Shown here piece after piece: positions 10,103-18,762 of a stretch of DNA of 36,986 nucleotides. The DNA is taken from the NCBI GenBank assembly GCA_027484835.1, contig JAIXSF010000083.1, positions 1 to 36,986 of the forward strand, written 5' to 3'. A model generated the notes under the pieces. It was not told the origin of the DNA, ran no database searches, and was given only the letters and a program-made list of their open reading frames with translations. The DNA comes from Rhizobiaceae bacterium (lineage in GTDB: Bacteria > Pseudomonadota > Alphaproteobacteria > Rhizobiales > Rhizobiaceae). Within the stretch, counting starts at the first letter, position 1. Each line of letters begins with the position of its first letter. The translations under genes were made by a program, and so were the position numbers.

Positions 10103-10531
10103 ATGAGTGAAGAACAACAGGGTCCGAGCCAGCAACTGCTAGTGGAGCTTACAGCCGACATCGTCGCTGCTTATGTCAGCAATCACATGGTGCAGGTCAG
10201 CGATCTGACCAACCTGATCGCCGATGTCCATCAGGCCTTGAACAACACCGCCTCGCCGACCCCGGCTCCGGTCGTTGTGGAAAAGCCGAAGCCCCCGGTC
10301 CCGATCCGCAAGTCCATCGAGGACGACTATCTGATCTGCCTCGAAGACGGCCAGAAATTCAAGTCGTTGAAGCGTCACCTGATGACCCACTACAACATGA
10401 CGCCAGAGGAATATCGCGAGAAGTGGGGCCTGCCGGCTGATTATCCGATGGTCGCTCCTGCCTATGCCGAAGCGCGTTCGCGTCTCGCCAAGGAAATGGG
10501 CCTCGGCCAGCGCCGCAAGCGCGGCAAGTAA
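10103..10531 (+). CDS. mucR: MucR/Ros family transcriptional regulator
   Basis: [64 protein letters not shown]: characteristic Ros/MucR zinc-finger-like domain. Confidence 0.96.
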   Translation: MSEEQQGPSQQLLVELTADIVAAYVSNHMVQVSDLTNLIADVHQALNNTASPTPAPVVVEKPKPPVPIRKSIEDDYLICLEDGQKFKSLKRHLMTHYNMTPEEYREKWGLPADYPMVAPAYAEARSRLAKEMGLGQRRKRGK

Positions 10532-10580
10532 TTCTTCCTGCCTGCCTATGCGGCAGACAGCAGAGCAAGTTCAGACGTAA

Positions 10581-10605
10581 GGCCGGTCGCGAGACCGGCC
10601 TTTTT
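10581..10605 (+). terminator. Rho-independent terminator of mucR
   Basis: GGCCGGTC-GCGA-GACCGGCC-TTTTT, about 50 nt after the mucR stop. Confidence 0.92.
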
Positions 10606-10766
10606 GCTGCGGGAAAAAAGGAAAATATTCCGCACTTGATGGATGGAGGTAGCACCGAGAAGTCCAATCCAGATCGAAAATCATCTTTCCCCTCAAAACA
10701 GGGGGTTCAATTACAGCTGCACTCTGATAGCTTGAATAGGAAGAAAATCCTATTTATGAGGGTGCC

Positions 10767-11225
10767 ATGATCGTTGAACCTCAACCGTCTTCCGACCAGC
10801 CAGCCCATCCGTCCACGCAGCCTTCTTCCCTGCAAGCCGCCTCGCCGCTTCAGTGGGCCGTCGAAAGCGACGCCGACGGCGCTCCGCCTCACGACCGAGC
10901 ACTGACGGCAGAGCGGCGCCTGCTCTGCATGATCGTCCGGCAACTCACCGAGGAATTGCTGCGCGCCACCGGCCTTGAAAGCAGCGAGGATCCGGGCCGC
11001 CGGGCGACGAGCCACGTGCGACAGGTCGCGATGTATGTTTGCCATGTCGCCTATTCTATGCCGATGGGCGAGGTGGCCCAGGCCTTCGGCCGTGATCGCT
11101 CCACCGTCGGTCATGCCTGCCGGATGGTCGAGGACCGGCGTGACGGCCGGGCCTATGACACCTTCGTCGGGATCGTCGAACGCATGGCGAGCGCCGTGCA
11201 CCTGCTCGCCGGCCGGCGCATCTGA
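10767..11225 (+). CDS. Orphan DnaA domain-IV-like helix-turn-helix protein (no AAA+ domain)
   Basis: C-terminal RQVAMYVCHVAYSMPMGEVAQAFGRDRSTVGHACRMVEDRR resembles the DnaA box-binding signature; no Walker motifs. Confidence 0.75.
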   Translation: MIVEPQPSSDQPAHPSTQPSSLQAASPLQWAVESDADGAPPHDRALTAERRLLCMIVRQLTEELLRATGLESSEDPGRRATSHVRQVAMYVCHVAYSMPMGEVAQAFGRDRSTVGHACRMVEDRRDGRAYDTFVGIVERMASAVHLLAGRRI

Positions 11226-11241
11226 ACTCGGAGGAGAGACA

Positions 11242-12048
11242 ATGACCCGCAGCGAAAGAAAGCAGATCCGGCAGATCCTGCGCCGCGCCCTGGCCGGTCC
11301 GCTCCCGGCTTCGATGGCAAAGCTGAGGCCAGCCTCCTCGGGCAAGTCTGCCGCCGCCACGACGCTGACTACGGACGAGACAGGCCTTGAGCTCTTTCCC
11401 TGGCTGGTCTCTGAGGGGCTGCTCGCGCCATCCGCCGAAGGCTACGTCGCGACTGCCGAAACCGCCGCATGGCTGCGCCGTGACCTCTGCGACCTTCCGG
11501 ACGAGGCCCATGCAAGCCAGCATCGCAGCATCGCGGTCGAAACGCTTATCCTGCCCGAGGGGCGTCGCTCCGTACGCCGCAATCTGCAAGAATCGCCGCT
11601 TTTCCCGCTGCTCCGCCTGAAGGAGAAGGATGGCCGGGCTTTTCTGCCCGAAGATGCGATTGCAGCCGGCGAACGACTGGCCGCCGATTTCGACTTTGCC
11701 GGTCTTCAGCCGCGCATCACGGCAAGCTGGCAGCCGCGCCTCTCCAGCCGGAGCACCGGTGCGGCGCCGGCATCGGTCGACCTCGCTGACAATTGTCTCG
11801 CGGCCAGAAAACGCGTTACCCGTGCCGTCGAGGCCATGGGCCCCGAACTCGCGGGCGTCGCCCTCGATGTCTGCTGTTTCGGCAAGGGGCTGGAAACCGT
11901 CGAGCGCGAACGCCAATGGCCGGCCCGTTCTGCAAAACTGATGCTGCGTGCGGCCCTTCTGGCGCTTGCCCGCCACTATGCTCCGCCGCCGGTCCGGTCC
12001 CGCCCGCGTCACTGGGGTGAGGCAGGCTTTCGGCCGGAAATCGGATAA
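11242..12048 (+). CDS. DUF6456-like conserved protein
   Basis: ESPLFPLLRLKEKDGRAFLPEDAIAAGERLAADFDFAGL...GPELAGVALDVCCFGKGLETVERERQWPARSAKLMLRAALLALARHY; strong RBS (ggaggaga) before the ATG at 11242. Confidence 0.72.
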   Translation: MTRSERKQIRQILRRALAGPLPASMAKLRPASSGKSAAATTLTTDETGLELFPWLVSEGLLAPSAEGYVATAETAAWLRRDLCDLPDEAHASQHRSIAVETLILPEGRRSVRRNLQESPLFPLLRLKEKDGRAFLPEDAIAAGERLAADFDFAGLQPRITASWQPRLSSRSTGAAPASVDLADNCLAARKRVTRAVEAMGPELAGVALDVCCFGKGLETVERERQWPARSAKLMLRAALLALARHYAPPPVRSRPRHWGEAGFRPEIG

Positions 12049-12076
12049 GTCACGGGCCGTGGCGCGACCCGCCCCG

Positions 12077-12493
12077 TCACACCAGCCGGCGCGCCGCCTC
12101 TTCGCGGATCCGCTGGATCATCGAGCGCAGGCCGTTCGCCCGCTGGGCGGTCAGATGTTCGAGCAGGCCGATCTGCTTGAAGAGATCCAGAGCGTCGAAG
12201 GCGACAACGTCTGAGGCCTTCTTGCCCGAATAGGCCTCGAGCACGATGGCCACCAGCCCGCGCACGATGAAGGCGTCGCTGTCGCCACGAAAGGTCATCA
12301 CCGGATCGGCGCCATCGCCGGATGTTACCGACAGCCAGACCTGGCTTGCGCAACCCTGCACCTTGTTGTCTGCGGTCTTCTCTGCATCCGGCAGGTCAGG
12401 CAGTGCCTTGCCGAGCTCGATGACATAACGCATCCGGTCCTCCCAGTCCTCAAGGAAGCCGAAGTCGTCGATCATCTCGTTCAAAGTCGCCAT
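12077..12493 (-). CDS. sufE: SufE family Fe-S cluster assembly protein
   Basis: MATLNEMIDDFGFLEDWEDRMRYVIELGKALPDLP...NKVQGCASQVWL: SufE active-site Cys motif. Confidence 0.92.
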   Translation of the reverse strand: MATLNEMIDDFGFLEDWEDRMRYVIELGKALPDLPDAEKTADNKVQGCASQVWLSVTSGDGADPVMTFRGDSDAFIVRGLVAIVLEAYSGKKASDVVAFDALDLFKQIGLLEHLTAQRANGLRSMIQRIREEAARRLV

Positions 12494-12602
12494 GCTGCCC
12501 ACCGATGCGTTTCGTCGGACCGATATAGGCCAGACAACAATGCTTTTGAACCGGCTGCGGCAAGGAAACATGTCGATGGGCTGTCATACACAGGTAGAGC
12601 AG

Positions 12603-12923
12603 TCACGTGTCCTCTAACGTGTCCGGATCGTCGAGCTCAGGCATGGTTATCTGCATGCGTCCATGGCGGATCGTCACGATCTCGATGGCGCCATCTCGCA
12701 GACGATAATCGAGAAGATACTCGCCCACGACCAGGGTGCGAAAGCCGGCGATCTGCAGCCCGTGCATCGTGTTGCCTGCATCCGGAAAGTCCTGCAGCAA
12801 GGTCCGTGCCCGCGTCATGGACTGAACGAAAGCCTTCGCCGCGGACGGGCTTCGCTCCCGGAGATAGGTGCTCTCGCGCCTTAAGTAGTCTGCGGCCTTG
12901 CGAGAAAGCCGGATAGAGATCAT
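12603..12923 (-). CDS. Type II toxin, RelE/ParE superfamily
   Basis: MISIRLSRKAADYLRRESTYLRERSPSAAKAFVQSMTRARTLLQDFPDAGNTMHGLQIAGFRTLVVGEYLLDYRLRDGAIEIVTIRHGRM; overlaps the antitoxin by 4 nt. Confidence 0.85.
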   Translation of the reverse strand: MISIRLSRKAADYLRRESTYLRERSPSAAKAFVQSMTRARTLLQDFPDAGNTMHGLQIAGFRTLVVGEYLLDYRLRDGAIEIVTIRHGRMQITMPELDDPDTLEDT

Positions 12924-13180
12924 GCCACCTTACCGGCGATGATGCGGTCCATTTCGGCGAGCACGGCGTCGAAGTCCTCATGATCGCCAGCGTCGAGCTG
13001 TGCGCGCCCTTCGATGGCCGCGAGGACATCTGCCCCCTCATGAAGAAGGTAACCTTTCAGGGCGCGCAGAATGATGTAGCTCCGCGAGCGTTCCGTGGCC
13101 TCTGCGATACGATCGATGTCTGCGAGGATGTCGGACGGTATCCGCAGTGTCACGGATTCGCTCTGCTTTCCCTGGGCCAT
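12920..13180 (-). CDS. Type II antitoxin, ParD/CopG ribbon-helix-helix
   Basis: MAQGKQSESVTLRIPSDILADIDRIAEATERSRSYIILRALKGYLLHE: RHH motif; directly upstream of the ParE-like toxin. Confidence 0.85.
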   Translation of the reverse strand: MAQGKQSESVTLRIPSDILADIDRIAEATERSRSYIILRALKGYLLHEGADVLAAIEGRAQLDAGDHEDFDAVLAEMDRIIAGKVA

Positions 13181-13205
13181 GACCTGCTCCTGTTGCGCGA
13201 AAGAC

Positions 13206-13234
13206 AATGTAAGACAAATCACCGTCCTTCTCAA
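13206..13234 (-). promoter_or_regulatory. Predicted sigma70-type promoter of the ParDE-type operon
   Basis: Minus strand reads TTGAGA-N17-TACATT, followed by the RBS-like CAGGAG and ATG at 13180. Confidence 0.55.
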
Positions 13235-13264
13235 CTTGCGCAAGCCCCTGCCACACCGACAAGG

Positions 13265-13293
13265 AAAAAGCCGCGCAGCTTGCGCTACGCGGC
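13265..13293 (-). terminator. Rho-independent terminator (minus strand), downstream of the DUF5330 gene
   Basis: Minus strand: GCCGCG-T-AGC-GCAA-GCT-G-CGCGGC-TTTTT. Confidence 0.85.
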
Positions 13294-13435
13294 CCGGCAA
13301 ATGCCGAATTCAGTCAGGGACAGGCAGACAGGCATCCGGTCTATGGCAGGACCGGGTGCAAGCGGGGAAGGGGCGGGCATCCGCCCCGGAATTCCTGGAT
13401 GAGTGCCTGTTGGCAATCGGAGGGGGCGAAGGCCC

Positions 13436-13900
13436 TTAAGGCTTCGGCGGTTGGTAAGGCTTCGGCAGGTGCTTGGGTCGGGCCTCCGGCGATACCGTGC
13501 CGGTGATGACCGGTGGATCAGCCTCGGCGCTGGCAAGCCGGGGCGTTTCGACGGCAGGCTTGACGACCTCGACCACGCCGGTCTTCGGTGCGAGACCTTC
13601 GTCAGCAACGGCCGTCGCGCCGTCGTCGGTGAATTGCTTGTCGAGCAGCTGGTAGGCGACAAGCGCCCCTTCGCGGGCCCGCTGGCCAAGCGCCTGGAAC
13701 GTCTCGGCACCCTTTTCGCAAACCTCGGGCTTCTCGACGCAAAGCGACGTCACATACTCATAGGCGCCGCTGGCGGCGGTGATGGCCGCACCCATGTCGA
13801 AGCCGGCGCCATCCTTTTCCTCGGCCGGTGGAGCCGCGAGGAAAGACAGCGCGACAAGCGTCGCGGTGCAGTAGATAGATCCCTTGATCAGAAACCACAT
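13436..13900 (-). CDS. DUF5330-like secreted/membrane-anchored protein
   Basis: MWFLIKGSIYCTATLVALSFLAAPPAEEKDGAGFDMGAAITAASGAYEYVTSLCVEKPEVCEKGAETFQALGQRAREGALVAYQLLD; N-terminal hydrophobic segment. Confidence 0.72.
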   Translation of the reverse strand: MWFLIKGSIYCTATLVALSFLAAPPAEEKDGAGFDMGAAITAASGAYEYVTSLCVEKPEVCEKGAETFQALGQRAREGALVAYQLLDKQFTDDGATAVADEGLAPKTGVVEVVKPAVETPRLASAEADPPVITGTVSPEARPKHLPKPYQPPKP

Positions 13901-14358
13901 GGTCTTCACCAAATCCCTGTTGCCGGTCGTTGCCGGAGCGGTCCGGGTTTCTCCCCGAACTCGTGAACGCCACCCTAGGTTTGATTCGCCAAAATCGCTT
14001 TTCAAAACCCGCTCGGCTTTGAGGCGAATTTGACTAAAATTCGAACGATCTTCCCGTTTTCCGCGAGCTCCGTAAAACTTTAGCGGTCGGCGTTAAGCAT
14101 AAATGTGGCGGCCGCCCGACAATCCACCGGATCTCGCGGCCCCAGCGCAACACAACTGTTAACGCGTCTTCGAAAAATTGAATGATTTCAGCGCTTACGC
14201 CCCGTTAACCATGAACTGGAAAGCCTCATCCTGCTGTCCTGTTTCGGGTCAGAACGCCCGTTTTGAGCCTCTCCCGGGCCTTCCCCTTATCTATTCCTTA
14301 AGCGCGTCCGGCCTATCTTCTGCGGGTAAATCAGAGGAACCGGTCGCGGATTTCTGGC

Positions 14359-15903
14359 GTGGTTGTATTGCGTAAAGTGTCGGATGCACTGGCGGGAACG
14401 ATGGACGGGCTATTGGCCCGGCTGCTGTCGCGTCATGCCGGTGGCCGTCCCGCCGATTGGGCTGAAATTGCAGCCCTGCGTCGGTTGATGCTCATCCTGT
14501 CGCCGGCCTTGATCATCCTTCCCGCAGGCCTCAGCACGCTCTATGGCGCGGCAACCGGCCTGCCGATCGGCTTTGCCCTTGTCACCGCCCTCAATCTGCT
14601 GGCTGCCGTGGCCCTGGTGTCCGGCCGCCGTCTGGGCGCCGTGAACGCCGTTTCCCGCGAAGCGATTGCCGAGCCGCAATTCGCTGACCCCTATGAATTC
14701 TGCCCCGGTCTGTTCCTCGCCATCGATCCGGCCGGCATCGTCCGGTCCGCTGGCGGGCGCGATCGTCAGATGTTCCTGTCCTTCCTGCGCGAGCCGCTGT
14801 CGCGGCCCTTCGTCGAGCAGGTGCATGTCTCCGATCGGCTGGCCTTCGTCCAGGCGCTGGACGAGCTTCGCCTCGGCGCCGACGTCGTGGTGGCTGACCT
14901 GCGTCTCGACCGCCCCGTGATCGGCCTCGACCAGGCCCAGTTCCTCAATGTCCGCCTGGACATGACCGCCGTGCGCGCCGAAGACGGTTCGCTTGCCTCC
15001 GTTCGAGCCCAGATGCTCGACATCGAAGGCGAGATGCAGATGCGCGATGCGGTCGCCCGCAAGGAAAAAGAGGCAAGCGCCGCCCACGAGATCAAGAGCC
15101 GTTTTCTGGCCGCGGTCAGCCACGAGATGCGCACGCCGCTCAATGCCATCCTCGGCTTTTCCGACATCCTCGCCGGCGAGTATTTCGGCAAGCTCGAAAA
15201 CGACCGCCAGCGCGAATATGTCCAGCTGATCCGCCAGTCCGGCGCGCATCTCCTGTCGGTCGTCAACACCATGCTCGACATGTCGAAGATCGAGGCCGGC
15301 CGTTATGAGCTGATGCTGGAGGATTTCGATCTGGCGGACTCGCTGATCGAATGCGAACGCATGCTGTCGCTGCAAGCCCAGACCAAGGGCGTCAAGCTGA
15401 CCAGCCGTTTGCCGCGGGGTCTTGGCGAGATCACCGCGGATGGCCGGGCGCTGCGCCAGATCGTCATCAATCTCGTTGGCAATGCCATCAAGTTCACCGA
15501 TGCCGGTGGCGCCGTCATCATCGATGCCGTCCGGTCCGGTCACGAAGTCACCATCAGCGTCAGCGACACCGGCATCGGCATCGCGCCTGAAAAGATGGCG
15601 CTGATTGGCCGGCCGTTCACACAAGTGCAGAACGATCTCAATCGCCACTACGAGGGTTCCGGCCTGGGACTTTCGCTGGTAAAAGGTCTGACGGCTCTTC
15701 ACGGCGGCACGTTCCGGATCGAAAGCCGGCCGGGCGAGGGGACCGTGGTCATGGTCAGCCTGCCGGTCGACGGCTCCGGTGCCAAGGCTGCGGATGATAC
15801 CAACATGGTCGAATTCCCGCCGCGCCTCGCAGAGGCGGGAGCCGACCGCAAGACGGGTGGGAAAGCACCGGGGCATGACCAAGCGGAAGCGAAAATCGCC
15901 TGA
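14359..15903 (+). CDS. divJ: DivJ-like membrane sensor histidine kinase
   Basis: Two N-terminal hydrophobic segments, HisKA (FLAAVSHEMRTPLNAILGFSDILAGEYFGKL) and HATPase (NLVGNAIKFTDAGG, DTGIGIAPEKM, GSGLGLSLVKGLTALHGG). The divJ call also relies on remembered rhizobial gene order (mrp-mucR/ros-...-divJ), which I could not check. GTG start. Confidence 0.68.
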   Translation: MVVLRKVSDALAGTMDGLLARLLSRHAGGRPADWAEIAALRRLMLILSPALIILPAGLSTLYGAATGLPIGFALVTALNLLAAVALVSGRRLGAVNAVSREAIAEPQFADPYEFCPGLFLAIDPAGIVRSAGGRDRQMFLSFLREPLSRPFVEQVHVSDRLAFVQALDELRLGADVVVADLRLDRPVIGLDQAQFLNVRLDMTAVRAEDGSLASVRAQMLDIEGEMQMRDAVARKEKEASAAHEIKSRFLAAVSHEMRTPLNAILGFSDILAGEYFGKLENDRQREYVQLIRQSGAHLLSVVNTMLDMSKIEAGRYELMLEDFDLADSLIECERMLSLQAQTKGVKLTSRLPRGLGEITADGRALRQIVINLVGNAIKFTDAGGAVIIDAVRSGHEVTISVSDTGIGIAPEKMALIGRPFTQVQNDLNRHYEGSGLGLSLVKGLTALHGGTFRIESRPGEGTVVMVSLPVDGSGAKAADDTNMVEFPPRLAEAGADRKTGGKAPGHDQAEAKIA

Positions 15904-16864
15904 GAAGAAGAAGCAGGGCGCAAGCGCCTTGCTCGTTCTGTCCAGGGGCGCAGGCGCGCTCGCGCGGCTGGCCGGACGCTATCCGCGTTCCGTCGGCGGC
16001 GCGTTCTGCTTTGCCATCGTCTTCGGCACCATCTCTGCCAACGCCCTGTGGTATCAGCCGGGTCAGCATCCGTCTCCGTTCCTTCGCACCCGTGACGCCG
16101 AGGATTTCACCGCTCTGGCCGGCGTTCCGCGTGCCCCGCTCCTGAGTGAACGGGATGACGAAACCGTCACCACCTTCCGCATCCAGCGCGAGGCCGAAGA
16201 GGCAAGCGCGCCGCCGCAAGATCCGGGCGACGCCCCGGCCGAAACGACGCTGGCCAATCTTCCGGCCGACCTTCCGGCCAATGCCGACGACACGGCAGAC
16301 CTGATCCGCAAGGTCCAGGCAGAACTGCTGCGCCGCGGCCTTTATGACGGCGAGGCGGATGGCGTCATCGGTCCGCGCACCGAGACTGCGATTGCGGTCT
16401 TCCAGAAGTCCGTCGGCATGGAAGCAAATGGCCTGGTAACGCCGGAACTGCTCGCAGCCCTTACCCTCGACCGGGGCGTGACTGCCGCCGTGCCTGCCCA
16501 GCGTCCGGTGATGGATCTGAACGCGCCGAGCGAAGATCCGGTTGCCGCCGCCATCCGCAGCGCCGAGACGAATGTCGTGACCGCACCCCGCCGGCCCGTC
16601 ACGGCCGCCAAGCCCGTACCGCCGGCTGCCGTCGAGGCGACCGCGCCGCCACCGGTCCAGCAAGCGAATTTCGATCCCGGCCTCGTCATGGAAATCCAGC
16701 GCGGCCTCTCCAATATGGCCTACAAGAACATCCGCATCGACGGCGTGCCGGGGGAGGATACCCGCGCCGCGATCCGCCGCTTCGAACGCCATTACCAGCT
16801 CCCCGAAACGGGTGAACCCAGTGCAGCCGTCCTGAAGAAACTCAAGGACATCGGTGCGCTCTAA
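15875..16864 (+). CDS. Peptidoglycan-binding (PGBD) domain protein with an N-terminal TM
   Basis: Two PGBD-like repeats: LIRKVQAELLRRGLYDGEADGVIGPRTETAIAVFQKSVGMEANG and LVMEIQRGLSNMAYKNIRIDGVPGEDTRAAIRRFERHYQLPETG. Confidence 0.85.
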   Translation: MTKRKRKSPEKKKQGASALLVLSRGAGALARLAGRYPRSVGGAFCFAIVFGTISANALWYQPGQHPSPFLRTRDAEDFTALAGVPRAPLLSERDDETVTTFRIQREAEEASAPPQDPGDAPAETTLANLPADLPANADDTADLIRKVQAELLRRGLYDGEADGVIGPRTETAIAVFQKSVGMEANGLVTPELLAALTLDRGVTAAVPAQRPVMDLNAPSEDPVAAAIRSAETNVVTAPRRPVTAAKPVPPAAVEATAPPPVQQANFDPGLVMEIQRGLSNMAYKNIRIDGVPGEDTRAAIRRFERHYQLPETGEPSAAVLKKLKDIGAL

Positions 16865-16956
16865 GCCTTTCGGCTAAGCGAATTTTCGCAGTCTCTAAAG
16901 AAAGCCCTCATTAATCATACCAGTGTTACCCTTCTCCGGTTCGAGGAGGATGAAGC

Positions 16957-18420
16957 ATGACAGCTGCGATGATCGCGCATCACGACGACGACCCGCATTC
17001 CGGGGAGCCGGTGACAGCACCGCGCCCGGAGGCAGACGCCGCCACCCTGCGGGACATCGTCCAGCGCCTGGCCGAAGAGGCCTCCACGCTCGGCGTCGAC
17101 CTCGTCGATATCGCCGGCGCAATCCAGGATGTCGCCGGCATCTCCAAGCGCCATGCCGTCACCTTCGATGGCATCACCCGGACAGCCCTGTCGATCGCCG
17201 ACACCAATCGCGATGTCGCAGCCACCCTGCGCGAAACGGATCAGACTGCGGGCGAAGCCCGCCGGATGCTGACCGACAGTGCCACGCGCCTCACCGGTGC
17301 CGTCGGCAAGATCGACCACATGGTTTCGACATCGGAAGAGATCGGCACCGAGATCGGCAGCTTTTCCCAGTCGCTTGCCGAGGTCGACAAGGTGGCCGAA
17401 GAGATCGGCACCATCGCCCGGCAGACCAACCTGCTTGCCCTCAATGCCGCCATCGAGGCGGCCCGGGCAGGCGAGGCGGGCAAGGGCTTTGCGGTCGTTG
17501 CAGCCGAAGTGCGCGCGCTTGCCCTGCAGACCTCCCAGGCCACCGGCGCCATCCAGGAAACACTCAACCAGATCCGCCAGAAGATCGTCCGCCTCTACGA
17601 AGCCGGACGCGGCGCGACCGAGAGTGCCCGCGACGTGCGCGAGACCTCGAAGGCCATGAACAATTCCTTCTCCGCCATGGAGCAGGTGATCACCCGGATC
17701 CTCGATGGCTCCTCCGCCATGGCCCAGACTACCGACCAGGTCGATCGCCAGTGCTCGGAATTTGTCGCGACACTCAACGACATGGCCGCGGAAGTGCGCC
17801 AGTCCGACCACCATCTGCAAAAGACGGCGGGCCGGGTCGACAAGGTCGTCGCCCTGTCGGAAACCCTGATCCAGCTCACGGCAAGTGCCGGTATCCGCAC
17901 GGCCGACAGCGACTGGATCGATACAGCCGTTTCCGTCGCCGACCGCATTTCGGCGGCCTTCCAGCACGCCGTCGACAGCGGTCGCATCCGCCAGTCGGAT
18001 CTCTTCGACCGCAACTATCGCCCGATCCCCGGCACCGATCCCGTCCAGATGCTGACGGCCTTCACCGACTTCACCGATCAGGTGCTTCCGTCGATCATCG
18101 AGCCGATCGCCGCGTCCTCTGATCGTATCGGCTTCTGCGCGCCCGTCGACGAAAACGGATATCTTCCCACCCACAACAAGAAGTTCTCCGCTCCACAGCG
18201 CCCGGGCGACACCGTGTGGAACACCGCCAATTGCCGCAATCGCCGCATCTTCAACGATCGCGTCGGCCTCGCGGCCGGGCGCTCGACGGCACCCTTCCTC
18301 GTCCAGACCTATCGCCGCGACATGGGCGGCGGCAACTTCGTGCTGATGAAGGACATCTCCGCCCCGATCTACGTCGGCGGCCGCCACTGGGGCGGGCTGC
18401 GGCTGGCGGTGAAGGTGTAA
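16957..18420 (+). CDS. Soluble methyl-accepting chemotaxis protein-like protein with a C-terminal sensor-like region
   Basis: [52 protein letters not shown] (MCP hairpin tip); no TM segment; residues after about 350 form a separate domain ([65 protein letters not shown]). Confidence 0.87.
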   Translation: MTAAMIAHHDDDPHSGEPVTAPRPEADAATLRDIVQRLAEEASTLGVDLVDIAGAIQDVAGISKRHAVTFDGITRTALSIADTNRDVAATLRETDQTAGEARRMLTDSATRLTGAVGKIDHMVSTSEEIGTEIGSFSQSLAEVDKVAEEIGTIARQTNLLALNAAIEAARAGEAGKGFAVVAAEVRALALQTSQATGAIQETLNQIRQKIVRLYEAGRGATESARDVRETSKAMNNSFSAMEQVITRILDGSSAMAQTTDQVDRQCSEFVATLNDMAAEVRQSDHHLQKTAGRVDKVVALSETLIQLTASAGIRTADSDWIDTAVSVADRISAAFQHAVDSGRIRQSDLFDRNYRPIPGTDPVQMLTAFTDFTDQVLPSIIEPIAASSDRIGFCAPVDENGYLPTHNKKFSAPQRPGDTVWNTANCRNRRIFNDRVGLAAGRSTAPFLVQTYRRDMGGGNFVLMKDISAPIYVGGRHWGGLRLAVKV

Positions 18421-18428
18421 AGCGTCGC

Positions 18429-18457
18429 TTGACGCAATACGCCTCCGGGCCTATTTT
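18429..18457 (+). promoter_or_regulatory. Predicted higBA promoter
   Basis: TTGACG-N17-TATTTT, with the -10 ending 5 nt before the higB ATG. Confidence 0.55.
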
Positions 18458-18462
18458 CAGGC

Positions 18463-18753
18463 ATGAGGATAAGGTCCGTTCTGCACAAGGGACTGCGTCG
18501 TTTGATCGAAGCGGATGACGGGTCCGGCCTTCAGCCGGCCGTCGTGCCGAAGCTCCGTCGCATGGTGTCGTTCCTCCAGGACATGCAGCGCGAGGATGAA
18601 CTGCACGATATCCCGAGTTGGAAGGATCATCGCCTCAGCGGGGATCGGAAAGGCACATGGAGCCTCTTCGTCACGAAGAATTGGAGGCTGACCTTCCGTA
18701 TCGACGGTGATGCCATCGAGATCGTTGATCTTAACTACGAAGATTACCACTAG
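18463..18753 (+). CDS. higB: HigB-type (RelE/ParE superfamily) toxin
   Basis: MRIRSVLHKGLRRLIEADDGSGLQP...LHDIPSWKDHRLSGDRKGTWSLFVTKNWRLTFRIDGDAIEIVDLNYEDYH. Confidence 0.93.
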   Translation: MRIRSVLHKGLRRLIEADDGSGLQPAVVPKLRRMVSFLQDMQREDELHDIPSWKDHRLSGDRKGTWSLFVTKNWRLTFRIDGDAIEIVDLNYEDYH

Positions 18754-18762
18754 GGGGCAGGG

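Noticed and set aside
14088-14210. TTAA half-sites upstream of the DivJ-like kinase as CtrA boxes
   Set aside because: Three TTAA words occur, but none pairs with a second half-site at 7-bp spacing with fewer than two mismatches.
16863-16890. Short stems (AGCC-TTTC-GGCT, GCGAATTTTCGC) after the PGBD gene as a terminator
   Set aside because: Stems of only 4 to 5 bp, too weak to call.
14410-18387. Minus ORFs 14410..15882, 15755..16792 and 16915..18387
   Set aside because: Antisense shadows of the DivJ-like kinase, PGBD protein and MCP, which all have clear motifs on the plus strand.
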